DNA of 64,000 nt from an uncultured Prevotellaceae bacterium (lineage in GTDB: Bacteria; Bacteroidota; Bacteroidia; Bacteroidales; Bacteroidaceae). The position numbers and the translations under genes are program-made. Location: contig OMRP01000001.1 in assembly GCA_900313615.1 (NCBI GenBank), forward strand, positions 124,001 through 188,000. The letters run 5' to 3'. Under the pieces are notes generated by a model that saw only the letters and a program-made list of their open reading frames with translations, was not told the origin of the DNA and searched no databases. The first letter of the stretch is position 1; each line of letters opens with the position of its first letter. Shown piece after piece: positions 49,697 through 58,565 of the stretch.

Positions 49697-49723
49697 AACC
49701 AGAAAACCATTAATATATTTGTC

Positions 49724-49930
49724 ATGAGAAAGACAATAGGCATCATCAATATGATTCTCGGAGCCATCATCGCCATTTCTGGTTCGGCACTGAGTGTTAT
49801 GTATTTGCTCACCGAAGGCAGCAAGGTACATTACTTTATTCTCTATCTCGTTCTGTGGTTGGGTCTTGGCGTACTGCTCTTCCTCATCGGGAATAATTTC
49901 CGTAAGTCGGGCAATAACCGCAATTCCTAA
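49724..49930 (+). CDS. Small two-helix membrane protein
   Basis: A 68-residue protein with two hydrophobic helices (IGIINMILGAIIAISGSAL and FILYLVLWLGLGVLLFLIG) and a short basic tail (RKSGNNRNS). No known family is recognised. A promoter sits directly upstream and the gene is convergent with a lipoprotein gene 9 bases away. It is likely real, with unknown function. Confidence 0.6.
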   Translation: MRKTIGIINMILGAIIAISGSALSVMYLLTEGSKVHYFILYLVLWLGLGVLLFLIGNNFRKSGNNRNS

Positions 49931-49939
49931 GAAATCCCC

Positions 49940-50491
49940 TTATTTTCTTGTTAACGATATTGCCAACCGTTCCCCTGCGGTCGTGAAGGTGCCTTCGTAA
50001 CCATCTTTCACGGCATGCAGTTCAATATGGAATGGTGAGACATCTCGTTGTCTTACCGCTTCATCTATCACCAACTGACTGCGGTCATCGGCGGTATAGT
50101 GGCCTGTTAACTCATGGCGCTGACCGTCGATGGTGGCATTGCCCAAAAAGTCATTGCCGCTGATGGTGCTGAAACCCATAGTAATGGTATGTCGGCCTGC
50201 CGATCCTTCCAAATATTGATTGCCGGAGATGGGGCCACGGCTTGTGGTGATGGTGTCGCGTGTAGCTTCCGTCGTACTGTCTGCTTGATGTGTACTGTCG
50301 ACGATGGCCAACGTGTCGGCTGCTTGTAGAGCACTACTGTCCGCCTCCAACTGTGCCGTAGAGTCGGCATCGGCCCATGGCTTGGCATGTTTGCTGTCTT
50401 TCTTGTCCGAATGGCCTTTGCATCCTGCCGATAGAAAAACGACAAGAAGGATGATGGGGAACCCTATGATGCGGAGATAGTTGTGCTTCAT
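49940..50491 (-). CDS. Lipoprotein of unknown function
   Basis: A 183-residue lipoprotein: hydrophobic GFPIILLVVFLSAGCKG with lipobox SAGC. A charged, Ser/Asp/Thr-rich linker (residues 25-85) leads to a beta-rich domain with two similar segments, GPISGNQYLEGSAGRHTIT and FSTISGNDFLGNATIDG. The ATG overlaps the stop of the upstream Lys-rich gene (ATGA), so the two are translationally coupled and may work together at the envelope. Confidence 0.7.
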   Translation of the reverse strand: MKHNYLRIIGFPIILLVVFLSAGCKGHSDKKDSKHAKPWADADSTAQLEADSSALQAADTLAIVDSTHQADSTTEATRDTITTSRGPISGNQYLEGSAGRHTITMGFSTISGNDFLGNATIDGQRHELTGHYTADDRSQLVIDEAVRQRDVSPFHIELHAVKDGYEGTFTTAGERLAISLTRK

Positions 50492-51699
50492 TGTTTTTTG
50501 GTGGTAGTCTTCGGTTTACTGTCGGACTTCTTCGTTTCGGTCTTTGGCTTGCTGTCGGACTTCTTCGTTTCGGTCTTTGGCTTGCTGTCAGATTTCTTTG
50601 TTTCTGTCTTTGGCTTGCTGTCAGATTTCTTCGTTTCTGTCTTTGGCTTGCTGTCGGATTTCTTCGTTTCCGTCTTTGGCTTGCTGTCCGACTTCTTCCT
50701 TTCCGTATTTGGCTTGCTGTCGGACTTCTTTGTTTCCGTCTTTGGCTTGCTGTCGGACTTCTTCGCTTCCGTCTTTGGCTTGCTGTCGGACTTCTTCGCT
50801 TCCGTCTTTGGCTTGCTGTCGGACTTCTTCGTTTCCGTCTTTGGCTTGCTGTCGGACTTCTTCGTTTCCGTCTTTGACTTGCTGTCAGATTTCTTTGTTT
50901 CCGTCTTTGGCTTACTGTCAGATTTCTTTGTATCCGTCTTTGGCTTGGCCTCTTCTTTCTTCTTGGGTTCCGATACCTTCACGTCACTCGTCACTCGTTG
51001 CTCGTCACTAAAGACACTGTCTGTCTGGGTAGTGTCGGGATGTTCAATGAAATAATAACCATCCATGTACCAGCGTAGACTTTCGCGTTCCGATTCTTGG
51101 TCAATGATGCAGTCGTCGATTAACCATTCATCATTCACGTACACCAATCGGTAAACTGCACTTTTCGAGGGAATACTGTCGTTATTCAGGTCGTAGCGCA
51201 CATCGGCGGAAGCTGTTGTGTTCGTCACATAATACACGCGCGATATTTCGCAGCCAATGATTTCTTTCTTAGGGATATATTCGTAGAAAGGAATGTCGTA
51301 GAAATGCCACCCCTTTTTGGCGTTGTCGCGGTCGAAAGTCTTACACTGCTGTAACAGTTCCTGAAACGATGCTGTGCGGTATCGTGGGTCGTACGGTTTG
51401 ATGCTGCTCTTTTTAAGTTCCTGACTCACGATTACCTGCATCCTATGTGCAATGGCCTGGGCGGAATGGGTGCGCTCAAACTCCACAATAGAGTCCTGCA
51501 AGGCTTGTTCCGCTGCATATTCAGCCACCATGCGTAACTTGCTCGCTTCGCGCAGTGAATCTTTCTCGAAAACCTCTTGTGCTTGGTTGTCGCTCACCTG
51601 ACGGACAGCATACCACAGTCCGCCGATGCCACCGGTGATGAGGATGCCCAAAATGATGCCTATGTATGTGACCTGACGGTCAGTTAGTCGTCTTCTCAT
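50488..51699 (-). CDS. Membrane protein with lysine-rich 11-residue tandem repeats (SDSKPKTETKK)
   Basis: A 403-residue protein. Residues 10-31 form a transmembrane anchor (YIGIILGILITGGIGGLWY). Residues about 35-215 are a soluble domain with an NTF2/DUF-like feel (YRLVYVNDEWLIDDC). The last 150 residues are 13 copies of SDSKPKTETKK with few substitutions, preceded by a partial copy, and end in TTTKKQ. The tail is extremely basic and probably disordered; it may bind wall polyanions or nucleic acid. Just before it, SDEQRVTSDVKV is encoded by tandem acgagtgacgag DNA of the intergenic repeat type. Confidence 0.78.
   Translation of the reverse strand: MRRRLTDRQVTYIGIILGILITGGIGGLWYAVRQVSDNQAQEVFEKDSLREASKLRMVAEYAAEQALQDSIVEFERTHSAQAIAHRMQVIVSQELKKSSIKPYDPRYRTASFQELLQQCKTFDRDNAKKGWHFYDIPFYEYIPKKEIIGCEISRVYYVTNTTASADVRYDLNNDSIPSKSAVYRLVYVNDEWLIDDCIIDQESERESLRWYMDGYYFIEHPDTTQTDSVFSDEQRVTSDVKVSEPKKKEEAKPKTDTKKSDSKPKTETKKSDSKSKTETKKSDSKPKTETKKSDSKPKTEAKKSDSKPKTEAKKSDSKPKTETKKSDSKPNTERKKSDSKPKTETKKSDSKPKTETKKSDSKPKTETKKSDSKPKTETKKSDSKPKTETKKSDSKPKTTTKKQ
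50494..50946. repeat. 33-bp tandem repeat, 13 units plus a partial
   Basis: Encodes the SDSKPKTETKK array. Units differ by a few bases, many silent, so the array is not brand new. It is open in several frames on both strands, which creates spurious ORFs. Confidence 0.9.
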
Positions 51700-51840
51700 A
51701 GTTTAGGAACAGCAATTCATGCTTTCATGCTGCGAAGGTACAAAGAATATTTGAAATCAAGACTGTTTGATAGAAAAAAGTGATTTGTTGTTCATATAAC
51801 CAAACAGTCTTTTAAACAAATCGGGCGTGAAGACCTTCCC

Positions 51841-52665
51841 TTATATTTTGGATAGCCTCTGTCGGACATACTGCACACTCGCTACATATTCCTCGTCAGT
51901 GGTTAAGTGTTCGATAATCATGGGTATGCGAGGGTCCTCATCTGTGGCCAACTGGACATACCTTTCTATATTCAACGTGCCTTCGCCACAGGCACATTCC
52001 TGAAGTTGGAAGGTATATTCTTGTTTCAGTATGATGTCTTTTAGGTGGCAACTCACAATGGTTCCATGTAGTTTTTGGAAACATTCTTCTAGAAACTCAT
52101 CATTGTAGAAGTATCTTCTTGGTGTGGTAATCATGTTTACCACATCAAGGTGGGTACCAAACTCCGCACGGTCAACATCTTCTATCAAACGAAGATATTC
52201 ATCGGGGCTGCTTGGTATCATCCAAGGCATGGACTCTATGCAGAATTTGGTGTGTTTGGGGCGGGCGGTGTCAATTATCTGTCGTATCATCCCAACGGCC
52301 ATTTTCCACAATTCGGGACTGAAATTATCGCGATATCCACCGTCCCAACGCGGTCCATAGGGTGTTCCCACCACATTCACACAGCAGGCAGCGCCTATGG
52401 CATCGGCCATGCGAAGCTGTTCAACGGCATGGTCTATCCAGCGCTTGCGTTCTTCTGGGTCGGCGGCTAACGTGTTGCGCCATACGCCTACTTCGGCTAT
52501 TGTGAGCCCAGTCTCATCGGCAGCCTTCTTATACGCCATGATGGTATCCTCGCCATCATTGCAACTTACAGGAAAGACCACAGCCTGAAGTCCGAGTGAC
52601 TTGTGCTTTAAGGCCCACTCCTCGGGTGAGCCATGCACCAACGATGATGAAATACCCAAGTACAT
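51841..52665 (-). CDS. TIM-barrel sugar phosphate isomerase/epimerase-family enzyme
   Basis: A 274-residue cytosolic protein of the xylose-isomerase-like (AP endonuclease 2) superfamily. Visible barrel features are EVGVWRNTLAADPEERK, FCIESMPWMIPSS (metal-ligand Glu), FGTHLDVVNM (Asp/His), SCHLKDIIL (His) and the late MIIEHL (Glu). Length is normal. It is the third gene of a minus-strand operon with an FMN oxidase-like enzyme and a GPH symporter; its ATG overlaps the previous stop. It probably isomerises a sugar or sugar acid imported by the symporter. Confidence 0.82.
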   Translation of the reverse strand: MYLGISSSLVHGSPEEWALKHKSLGLQAVVFPVSCNDGEDTIMAYKKAADETGLTIAEVGVWRNTLAADPEERKRWIDHAVEQLRMADAIGAACCVNVVGTPYGPRWDGGYRDNFSPELWKMAVGMIRQIIDTARPKHTKFCIESMPWMIPSSPDEYLRLIEDVDRAEFGTHLDVVNMITTPRRYFYNDEFLEECFQKLHGTIVSCHLKDIILKQEYTFQLQECACGEGTLNIERYVQLATDEDPRIPMIIEHLTTDEEYVASVQYVRQRLSKI

Positions 52666-53549
52666 CAGAACGTCCTCCTATGAATGACCGTAGAATCCAT
52701 CTTATCCAACGAACCCACTCCTGTTCGCGCCATAACCCCAGCCAATTCGGCCGTCATCTCTTCTATCCGTCGTGCTACAGCCTCAGGTCCTTCCTTAAGC
52801 AAAGGCATCAGATGGCGCCCTACCGATACGGCTTTGGCTCCGAGTGCAAGGCACTTGTATGCATCCATGCCGCTTTCTATCCCACAATCCACAAACACGG
52901 GTACACTTCCGCCTGTAGCCGAAATAATGTCGCGTAGTACCATTAGTGGTGGAACGGCATACTGAACCATTCCGTGATGGTGAGACACAACCATCCCCGC
53001 GCAACCAGCCTTGAGGCTCTTCTCCGCATCGTGCGGACTGAGCACACCTTTCGCTATAAACGGCACACCGGCAGCCTGTACGAATTCGGCCAATTCCTCT
53101 GTCGATTTTGCTTTCATGGGCAACCCGAGCACATTGTCGTAACCTCCGTCGGAATTGAAGGCGTGGTCGATGTCCATTCCCACTGCGATACAGCCCACTT
53201 TCACAGCATGCTCAATCTTACGAAAAACCTCTTGGTTGTCAGCATGAGGCTTGATAATCTTGATGGTCTTGGCACCAGTAGCCACAATCATCTCCAGTTC
53301 ATTTTCACTGCCCATACCCACCCAATGCATGGCTCCACTTTGGGCAGCAGCCTGGGCATATACCGTCATCCCATCCTGTGTGGTATGATGTAGATGGGAA
53401 AGCGCAGCCGTCATGATAGGAGTGCGGAATGTCTCACCGAACAATGTCATCTCAGTTGATGGGATGGTGGCATCCAAATATCGGGTTTCAATCAATAGAG
53501 AGTCAAAGAAGTCTCTCGTTATCTTGTCGGAATTTGAAGTGAGTTGCAT
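52665..53549 (-). CDS. FMN-dependent 2-hydroxyacid oxidase/dehydrogenase-family protein
   Basis: A 294-residue protein of the lactate oxidase/glycolate oxidase (FMN_dh) family, which uses FMN to oxidise 2-hydroxyacids. It shows the FMN-site TPIMTAALSHLHH, GVPFIAKGVLSPHDAEKS (catalytic-face Lys), MVVSHHHGMVQY (the His of the catalytic SNHGGRQ-like block) and VFVDCGIESGMDAYKCLALGAKAVSVGR. The active-site block departs from the usual SNHGGR, so the substrate may be unusual. It is the middle gene of the operon. Confidence 0.82.
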   Translation of the reverse strand: MQLTSNSDKITRDFFDSLLIETRYLDATIPSTEMTLFGETFRTPIMTAALSHLHHTTQDGMTVYAQAAAQSGAMHWVGMGSENELEMIVATGAKTIKIIKPHADNQEVFRKIEHAVKVGCIAVGMDIDHAFNSDGGYDNVLGLPMKAKSTEELAEFVQAAGVPFIAKGVLSPHDAEKSLKAGCAGMVVSHHHGMVQYAVPPLMVLRDIISATGGSVPVFVDCGIESGMDAYKCLALGAKAVSVGRHLMPLLKEGPEAVARRIEEMTAELAGVMARTGVGSLDKMDSTVIHRRTF

Positions 53550-53576
53550 ATTTTATTTTTTTACCCTTTTACTTTT

Positions 53577-54995
53577 TTACTCTTTATCTTTAGTCACTGC
53601 AGCATTGATCTCGTCCATCTTCTCGTCGGTAAGTTCGTACTTTCCAATCACGTAAATGGCCAGCACGAACAATGCGGCAGGAATAAGGGTGACGAGCCAG
53701 AGAATGCCTTGCTCGGCCATTGGCGACTGCACCGATTCGCCCGCCTTGAATCCTACCCATGCCAAGACCAGACCGGGGATGACACCGCCAAGAGCCATTC
53801 CTGCCTTCATAAAAATGCATATCAGCGCATTCACAATGCCAGCCACTCGTTTGCCTGATGCATACTCGCTGAACGTCACGACCTCGGGAACGAGTGCCCA
53901 CATATAGCCGGTAGCCACGACTACACCCGCGCTCTTCACAAACTGTACCACAAAGAGCAACGGGATGCAAGCCTTTAGACTCGTAATATTCATCATCATA
54001 TACATGAGCAACATGGCCGTTATGGCTATTCCAAGGAACAGGCGGAACATGCCATTCTTACCGATTCTTCGTTTGATGGCAGGCACCATAGGCAGGAAGA
54101 TGAACGCTGGAATGGTGCCGAACCACATGAATGTGGTGGTCATAAACGGAGTGGCATTCATATTGAAGGTCATGAAATAAGAGTCGGCGGCATTGCTGAT
54201 GCTCATGGTGGTGAAAGCGATAATGAAGAAGAAAGATAGCACCCTGAGCGGACGATTCCTCACCAGTTCCATCCACAGATCGCTCACCTTGACCTTCGCA
54301 CTCTCGCTCTTGCCCATCACGATACGCTCCTTGCTCTCAAAAAATGTGACGATGAGCAGTATCAGTCCGCTCATTGCAAAAATGCTCATGGTGAAAAACC
54401 ACGCCTGTCCCGCCTCTGGAGTATTGTAGACGGCTTCCATTTCACCGGTCTGTTCATTCAGCACCTTGGGCGCAAATATGGCTATCAAAAGTGGCAATGT
54501 CTTGATAATCAGTCCCGCCAGATTGGCCATCAACATGCGTACACTGGTAAGGATAGTAATTTCATTGGTATCGCGCGTGAGTGAAGAGCCTAAAGCTCCG
54601 TAGGGCACATTGATGAGCGTGAAGCACATGCTCAACCCCACATATGTAATATATGCATATAGCAGCGACCCGCTGAACCCGTTCCAAAAACATAGCATGG
54701 CGAAAGTGGCAAGTGGGACTCCTCCCATGATAAGCCACGAGCGGTATTTGCCCCAACGGGGATGGGACTTGTCGACAAACGCGCCCACCATCGGGTCCCA
54801 TATCACATCGATGATACGAACCACGAAAAACATCACGGCCACTACGGCTGAATCCAGTCCATAGACATTGTTGTAATAGAACAACAACCAGATACTTACG
54901 GTCTGATAAATCAGGTTTTGGGCTAGATCACCCGAACAAAACCCGATGCGCTCCCTCCACGAGAGTTTGTAATATCCGTTAATGGTATTTTCCAA
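53577..54995 (-). CDS. GPH-family (glycoside-pentoside-hexuronide) sodium/cation symporter
   Basis: A 472-residue inner-membrane transporter with about 12 helices. The family marks are GDLAQNLIYQTVSIWLLFYY at the start, DVIWDPMVGAFVDKSHPRWG (the conserved loop D-P-x-x-G) and the later VVATGYMWALVPEVVTFSEY. It imports sugars or glycosides with Na+ or H+. It leads the operon with the FMN enzyme and TIM-barrel isomerase from a consensus promoter directly upstream. Confidence 0.9.
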   Translation of the reverse strand: MENTINGYYKLSWRERIGFCSGDLAQNLIYQTVSIWLLFYYNNVYGLDSAVVAVMFFVVRIIDVIWDPMVGAFVDKSHPRWGKYRSWLIMGGVPLATFAMLCFWNGFSGSLLYAYITYVGLSMCFTLINVPYGALGSSLTRDTNEITILTSVRMLMANLAGLIIKTLPLLIAIFAPKVLNEQTGEMEAVYNTPEAGQAWFFTMSIFAMSGLILLIVTFFESKERIVMGKSESAKVKVSDLWMELVRNRPLRVLSFFFIIAFTTMSISNAADSYFMTFNMNATPFMTTTFMWFGTIPAFIFLPMVPAIKRRIGKNGMFRLFLGIAITAMLLMYMMMNITSLKACIPLLFVVQFVKSAGVVVATGYMWALVPEVVTFSEYASGKRVAGIVNALICIFMKAGMALGGVIPGLVLAWVGFKAGESVQSPMAEQGILWLVTLIPAALFVLAIYVIGKYELTDEKMDEINAAVTKDKE

Positions 54996-55024
54996 GTAGT
55001 TAATGGTTTAATAGTTCTCCGCTA

Positions 55025-55055
55025 CAAAAATAAATATAAAAAGATAAACAACAAA
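55025..55055 (-). promoter_or_regulatory. Promoter of the GPH symporter operon
   Basis: On the minus strand: TTTG (55055-55052), a 19-base spacer, then TATTTTTG (55032-55025), 29 bases before the start codon at 54995. Confidence 0.7.
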
Positions 55056-55109
55056 CAAAAATGAATAAAAACATACATGTAAGAGCTACGGCCTCTTTTC
55101 GATGCTCTC

Positions 55110-55751
55110 TCATCCCAGTATTTTCCACACCGCTACGATGTGGCAGGCGGTGCCAGCCAAGACGAAGAAATGAAATATGGTGTGTGCGTTGTGCTTTCGA
55201 CGGAGGGTGTAGAACACAGCACCAGTGATGTAGCAGACGCCCTCGGCGATAATCCACCACAGCGTGGCGGTGCTTACGGCTTCTGCCAATGGCTTGAAGG
55301 CCACCAACACACTCAGTCCCATGCCAATGAAGCAACAGGTCTCTATATTGGAGTGTTCCTTTAATCTCCACAAACTGAGCGTCGTTCCCACAATGGCGCA
55401 AAGCCAAACAAACGTGAAGAGTCCCCATCCCCAGTGCGAATGGTCGCGAAGGGCAATCAGCGTCACAGGAGAATAACTGCCGGCGATATGCCAATAGATG
55501 GCTGCGTGGTCCCATCGTCGCCATGGCTCTTTCAGCTTGGATCCAGCGGAAAGCGCATGATAAGTGGTGGAGGTGACGTACGACGCCAACATACCCAAAA
55601 GGTAAAGAATAATGCTGAATACGCCCAGGGCATCACTGTTGTTGATGGCTTTGCGAATAAAAATAAAGCCGATGACCGCACCTCCGGCAATGCCTAGTGC
55701 GTGTGACCATGCATTCCATCTTTCTTCGCTGCGGGTGTAGTTGATACTCAT
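55110..55751 (-). CDS. Hemolysin III/PAQR-family membrane protein
   Basis: A 213-residue inner-membrane protein with seven hydrophobic helices. The signatures are the N-terminal EERWNAWSHALGIAGG, the metal-site STTYHALS (His) and RRWDHAAIYWHIAGSYSP in the third helix, and the C-terminal HTIFHFFVLAGTACH. The family is structurally related to adiponectin receptors; the haemolysin label is historical and the true role may be lipid or hydrolase-like. Transcribed alone. Confidence 0.9.
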   Translation of the reverse strand: MSINYTRSEERWNAWSHALGIAGGAVIGFIFIRKAINNSDALGVFSIILYLLGMLASYVTSTTYHALSAGSKLKEPWRRWDHAAIYWHIAGSYSPVTLIALRDHSHWGWGLFTFVWLCAIVGTTLSLWRLKEHSNIETCCFIGMGLSVLVAFKPLAEAVSTATLWWIIAEGVCYITGAVFYTLRRKHNAHTIFHFFVLAGTACHIVAVWKILG

Positions 55752-55881
55752 TTGTTAGTTGATGAATAGACAATTATTATGCTAGCAGATAAGTGGAAGG
55801 ACCTTGCTTTCCTCAAAGTGTCGGCTAAGGTACGTAAAAAAAATCAAAGTGTCGAATAGTCTTGAGTTTTTTTCTATTTCG

Positions 55882-55913
55882 TTTGGTGAAATTATTTATT
55901 TTGTTTATTTTTG
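55882..55913 (+). promoter_or_regulatory. Promoter of the tatA-tatC operon
   Basis: TTTG at 55882-55885, a 20-base spacer, then TATTTTTG at 55906-55913. It fixes the tatA start downstream of this point. Confidence 0.72.
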
Positions 55914-55936
55914 CAAACAAACATTTATATAACATT

Positions 55937-56161
55937 ATGATTTACAATATGCTGCTGTTCTCATTGGGAATGCCTGAAATCGTACTCATCGCATTGGTTG
56001 TTCTCCTGCTCTTCGGCGGAAAGAAAATTCCTGAGATGATGAAAGGATTGGGCAAGGGTGTGAAAAGTTTCAAGGAAGGGATGAACGAATTGGATTCCGT
56101 GGATGAGAAACCCGCCTCAAAAGATAAGGCGAATGGCGAACAAGAAAAAGCAGAAAACTGA
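55937..56161 (+). CDS. tatA: Twin-arginine translocase subunit TatA/E
   Basis: A 74-residue Tat pore subunit. Start at ATG 55937 ([15 protein letters not shown]), since the frame from 55862 contains the promoter. One membrane helix ([20 protein letters not shown] with the FGGKKIP hinge) is followed by an amphipathic helix ([16 protein letters not shown]) and an acidic tail. tatC starts 3 bases after the stop. Confidence 0.93.
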   Translation: MIYNMLLFSLGMPEIVLIALVVLLLFGGKKIPEMMKGLGKGVKSFKEGMNELDSVDEKPASKDKANGEQEKAEN

Positions 56162-56164
56162 TTG

Positions 56165-56905
56165 ATGGATAGAGATAGCCAAGTGGGCTCTTTCTGGGAT
56201 CACCTTGAAGTGCTGAGATGGGTGATTATCAGAATAGTGGGTGCCGTGGCTGTCATGGCATGTTTGGCTTTCTTGTGGAAAGAAGGACTGTTTGCCGTTG
56301 TCCTCGCTCCTGCGAAAAGTGACTTCATTACCTATCGGTGGATGGGCGCAGAACCATTCTCCTTGCAATTGGTGAATACACAACTGGCTGAACAATTCAT
56401 GACGCATCTGAAGACGGCCTTCTATGCTGGCTTCTTGGTGGCTTCTCCCTATGTGTTGTATCAGCTCTTTGGTTTTGTGGCTCCCGCACTATATGAAAAG
56501 GAGCGTCGATATGTGGTCGGGGCGTTGGGATGGACGTATGTGATGTTCATCATAGGCACGTTGGTGAACTATTTCTTGGTGTTTCCTTTCACCGTACGTT
56601 TTCTGGGCACATACCAGGTGAGCGAAGAGGTAGCCAACATGCTCACCCTGCAGTCGTATATGGATGCCTTCTTCATGATGGCTATCGTGTTGGGCGTGGT
56701 GTTTGAAATGCCTGTGTTATGCGCCTGTCTTGGAAAAATGGGCGTGCTAACAGCACTAATGATGAGAAAATACAGAAGACATGCTATCGTGGCCATACTC
56801 ATAGCAGCGGCAATTATCACTCCAACGGTCGATATGTTCACGCTTATCGTCGTGTCGCTGCCCATCTGGTTGCTCTATGAGTTGAGTATCTTTGTTGTGA
56901 AGTAA
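56165..56905 (+). CDS. tatC: Twin-arginine translocase subunit TatC
   Basis: A 246-residue, six-helix inner-membrane receptor for twin-arginine signal peptides. The features are SFWDHLEVLRWVIIR at the N-terminus, the periplasmic-loop proline region in ASPYVLYQLFGFVAPALYEKE, and FEMPVLCACLGKMGV with the conserved acidic residue. tatB is absent, as in other Bacteroidota. The polyferredoxin and the Tat-signal reductase follow. Confidence 0.95.
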   Translation: MDRDSQVGSFWDHLEVLRWVIIRIVGAVAVMACLAFLWKEGLFAVVLAPAKSDFITYRWMGAEPFSLQLVNTQLAEQFMTHLKTAFYAGFLVASPYVLYQLFGFVAPALYEKERRYVVGALGWTYVMFIIGTLVNYFLVFPFTVRFLGTYQVSEEVANMLTLQSYMDAFFMMAIVLGVVFEMPVLCACLGKMGVLTALMMRKYRRHAIVAILIAAAIITPTVDMFTLIVVSLPIWLLYELSIFVVK

Positions 56906-56941
56906 CTAATAATTATACTCTATATAAAACCTAAATCCTTT

Positions 56942-58447
56942 ATGTTAAAGAAAGCAAGAAGATTACTGGCGGCGGTGTTTTTCACGTTGATAACACTTAT
57001 GCTGCTTGATTTCACGGGAACGCTGCATACGTGGCTTGGATGGATGGCTAAGGTGCAATTCTTGCCTGCTGTGCTTGCCGTGAATGTGGTGATTATAGTT
57101 GTGCTTATCCTGCTCACATTGGTGTTTGGTAGGATTTATTGTTCCGTAATCTGTCCCCTGGGTGTGTTCCAAGATATAGTGTCGTGGATACATGGCAAGA
57201 GGAAGAAAAACAGGTTTTCTTATTCGCCAGCCGTATCATGGTTGCGCTATCTGATGTTGGTGGTCATGATTGTTGCTATCATTGTAGGCATAGGAGCGTT
57301 GGTGGCTCTGCTGGCTCCTTACAGCACCTTCGGCAGAATGGCGCAGAATTTGTTCCAGCCATTGTGGATGCTGGGTAACAATGTTTTGGCGGGTATTGCC
57401 GAGCGCATGGGCAGCTATACCTTCTACCATACCGATGTGTGGATAAAGAGTATTACCACCTTTGCCATCGCCGCAGCCACTTTCTTGATTATCGGCTTCT
57501 TGGCATGGAGACATGGCCGAACATGGTGCAACACCATCTGCCCTGTTGGCACTGTGCTGGGTTTCTTTGCCCGCTTCTCATGGTTCAAGGTGCGGTTCGA
57601 CAAGGATAAATGCAAGCAATGTAGCCTGTGCTCTAAAAATTGCAAAGCCGCATGTATTGATTACAAAACAATGTCGGTGGACTATTCCAGATGTGTGGTG
57701 TGTGGCAATTGTGTCGACAAATGTTCGTTTGGTGCACTGACCTATGCGCCTGGACCCATGGTGTCCAAGAAAAAGAAAAAAGAAAATGAATCTACAGAAG
57801 TCAAACAAGATGACGGTGTGGGCGAGGGCCGTAGAGCCTTCCTGCTGGCTACGGCGGTAGCTGCAACGGCCGCGTTGGCGCAAGAGAAAAAGAAGGTGGA
57901 CGGTGGCTTGGCTGTCATCGAAGAAAAGGTGGCTCCAGAGCGTCAGACACCAATCACGCCTCCAGGGTCGTTGAGTGCCAACAATATGGCTCGCCGTTGC
58001 ACGGCTTGTCAGCTCTGTGTATCGAAATGTCCTAATCAGGTGCTTCGTCCTTCGTCGGAATTGTCGACGCTCATGCAACCCATCATGTCGTATGAACGTG
58101 GATACTGCCGACCTGAGTGCGTGGCTTGTGCCGAGGTCTGTCCTACAGGAGCCATACAACCTATCACTCTAGAGGAGAAATCAGCCATACAGATAGGACA
58201 CGCTGTGCCCATTCATAAGAACTGTGTGGCCGTTACCGACGGTGTAGATTGCGGTAACTGTGAGCGCCATTGTCCCACGGGTGCCATCGAGATGGTTCCT
58301 TCCGATCCCGATGATGAAGAATCGGCAATGGTGCCAGTGGTGAATGAAGAGAAGTGCATCGGTTGCGGTGCTTGCGAAAACTTATGTCCGGCACGTCCCT
58401 TCTCTGCGATATTCGTGGAAGGGCATGAGCAACATAGGACGATCTAG
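56942..58447 (+). CDS. Membrane polyferredoxin (NapH/RnfB-like) with several 4Fe-4S clusters
   Basis: A 501-residue electron-transfer protein. Five or so helices in the first 210 residues include the NapH-type RIYCSVICPLGVFQD and RTWCNTICPVGTV motifs. Then come soluble clusters CKQCSLCSKNC and CVVCGNCVDKC, and a second hydrophobic segment preceded by two arginines (EGRRAFLLATAVAATAALA, about residue 295) that looks like an internal Tat-type helix. Then CTACQLCVSKC, CVACAEVC, CGNCERHC and CIGCGACENLC. At least six clusters are likely. It could feed electrons across the membrane to an exported oxidoreductase such as the next gene. It follows tatC by 36 bases. Confidence 0.85.
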   Translation: MLKKARRLLAAVFFTLITLMLLDFTGTLHTWLGWMAKVQFLPAVLAVNVVIIVVLILLTLVFGRIYCSVICPLGVFQDIVSWIHGKRKKNRFSYSPAVSWLRYLMLVVMIVAIIVGIGALVALLAPYSTFGRMAQNLFQPLWMLGNNVLAGIAERMGSYTFYHTDVWIKSITTFAIAAATFLIIGFLAWRHGRTWCNTICPVGTVLGFFARFSWFKVRFDKDKCKQCSLCSKNCKAACIDYKTMSVDYSRCVVCGNCVDKCSFGALTYAPGPMVSKKKKKENESTEVKQDDGVGEGRRAFLLATAVAATAALAQEKKKVDGGLAVIEEKVAPERQTPITPPGSLSANNMARRCTACQLCVSKCPNQVLRPSSELSTLMQPIMSYERGYCRPECVACAEVCPTGAIQPITLEEKSAIQIGHAVPIHKNCVAVTDGVDCGNCERHCPTGAIEMVPSDPDDEESAMVPVVNEEKCIGCGACENLCPARPFSAIFVEGHEQHRTI

Positions 58448-58565
58448 TATATTTCAGCCAAACTCTTCCCGCCCTCGGCCTCTGGGTCATGCTTCGCCCT
58501 TTGCCAAGGGTGAGGGTAGGGAAACAAGGAAGGGTGTCAAATTCACAACCATCAACAGACCATTT

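Noticed and set aside
44600..50946. Tandem repeat arrays considered as CRISPR
   Set aside because: The units are contiguous with no unique spacers, lie in frame inside coding sequences, and no cas genes are present.
50491..51055. Plus-strand hydrophobic repeat ORFs opposite the Lys-rich protein
   Set aside because: They are the mirror of the 33-bp repeat array. The minus-strand gene has a membrane anchor, a folded domain and coupling to the next gene.
55000..55524. 174-codon minus-strand frame overlapping the hemolysin-III gene
   Set aside because: It is out of frame with a clear seven-helix protein and shows no family features.
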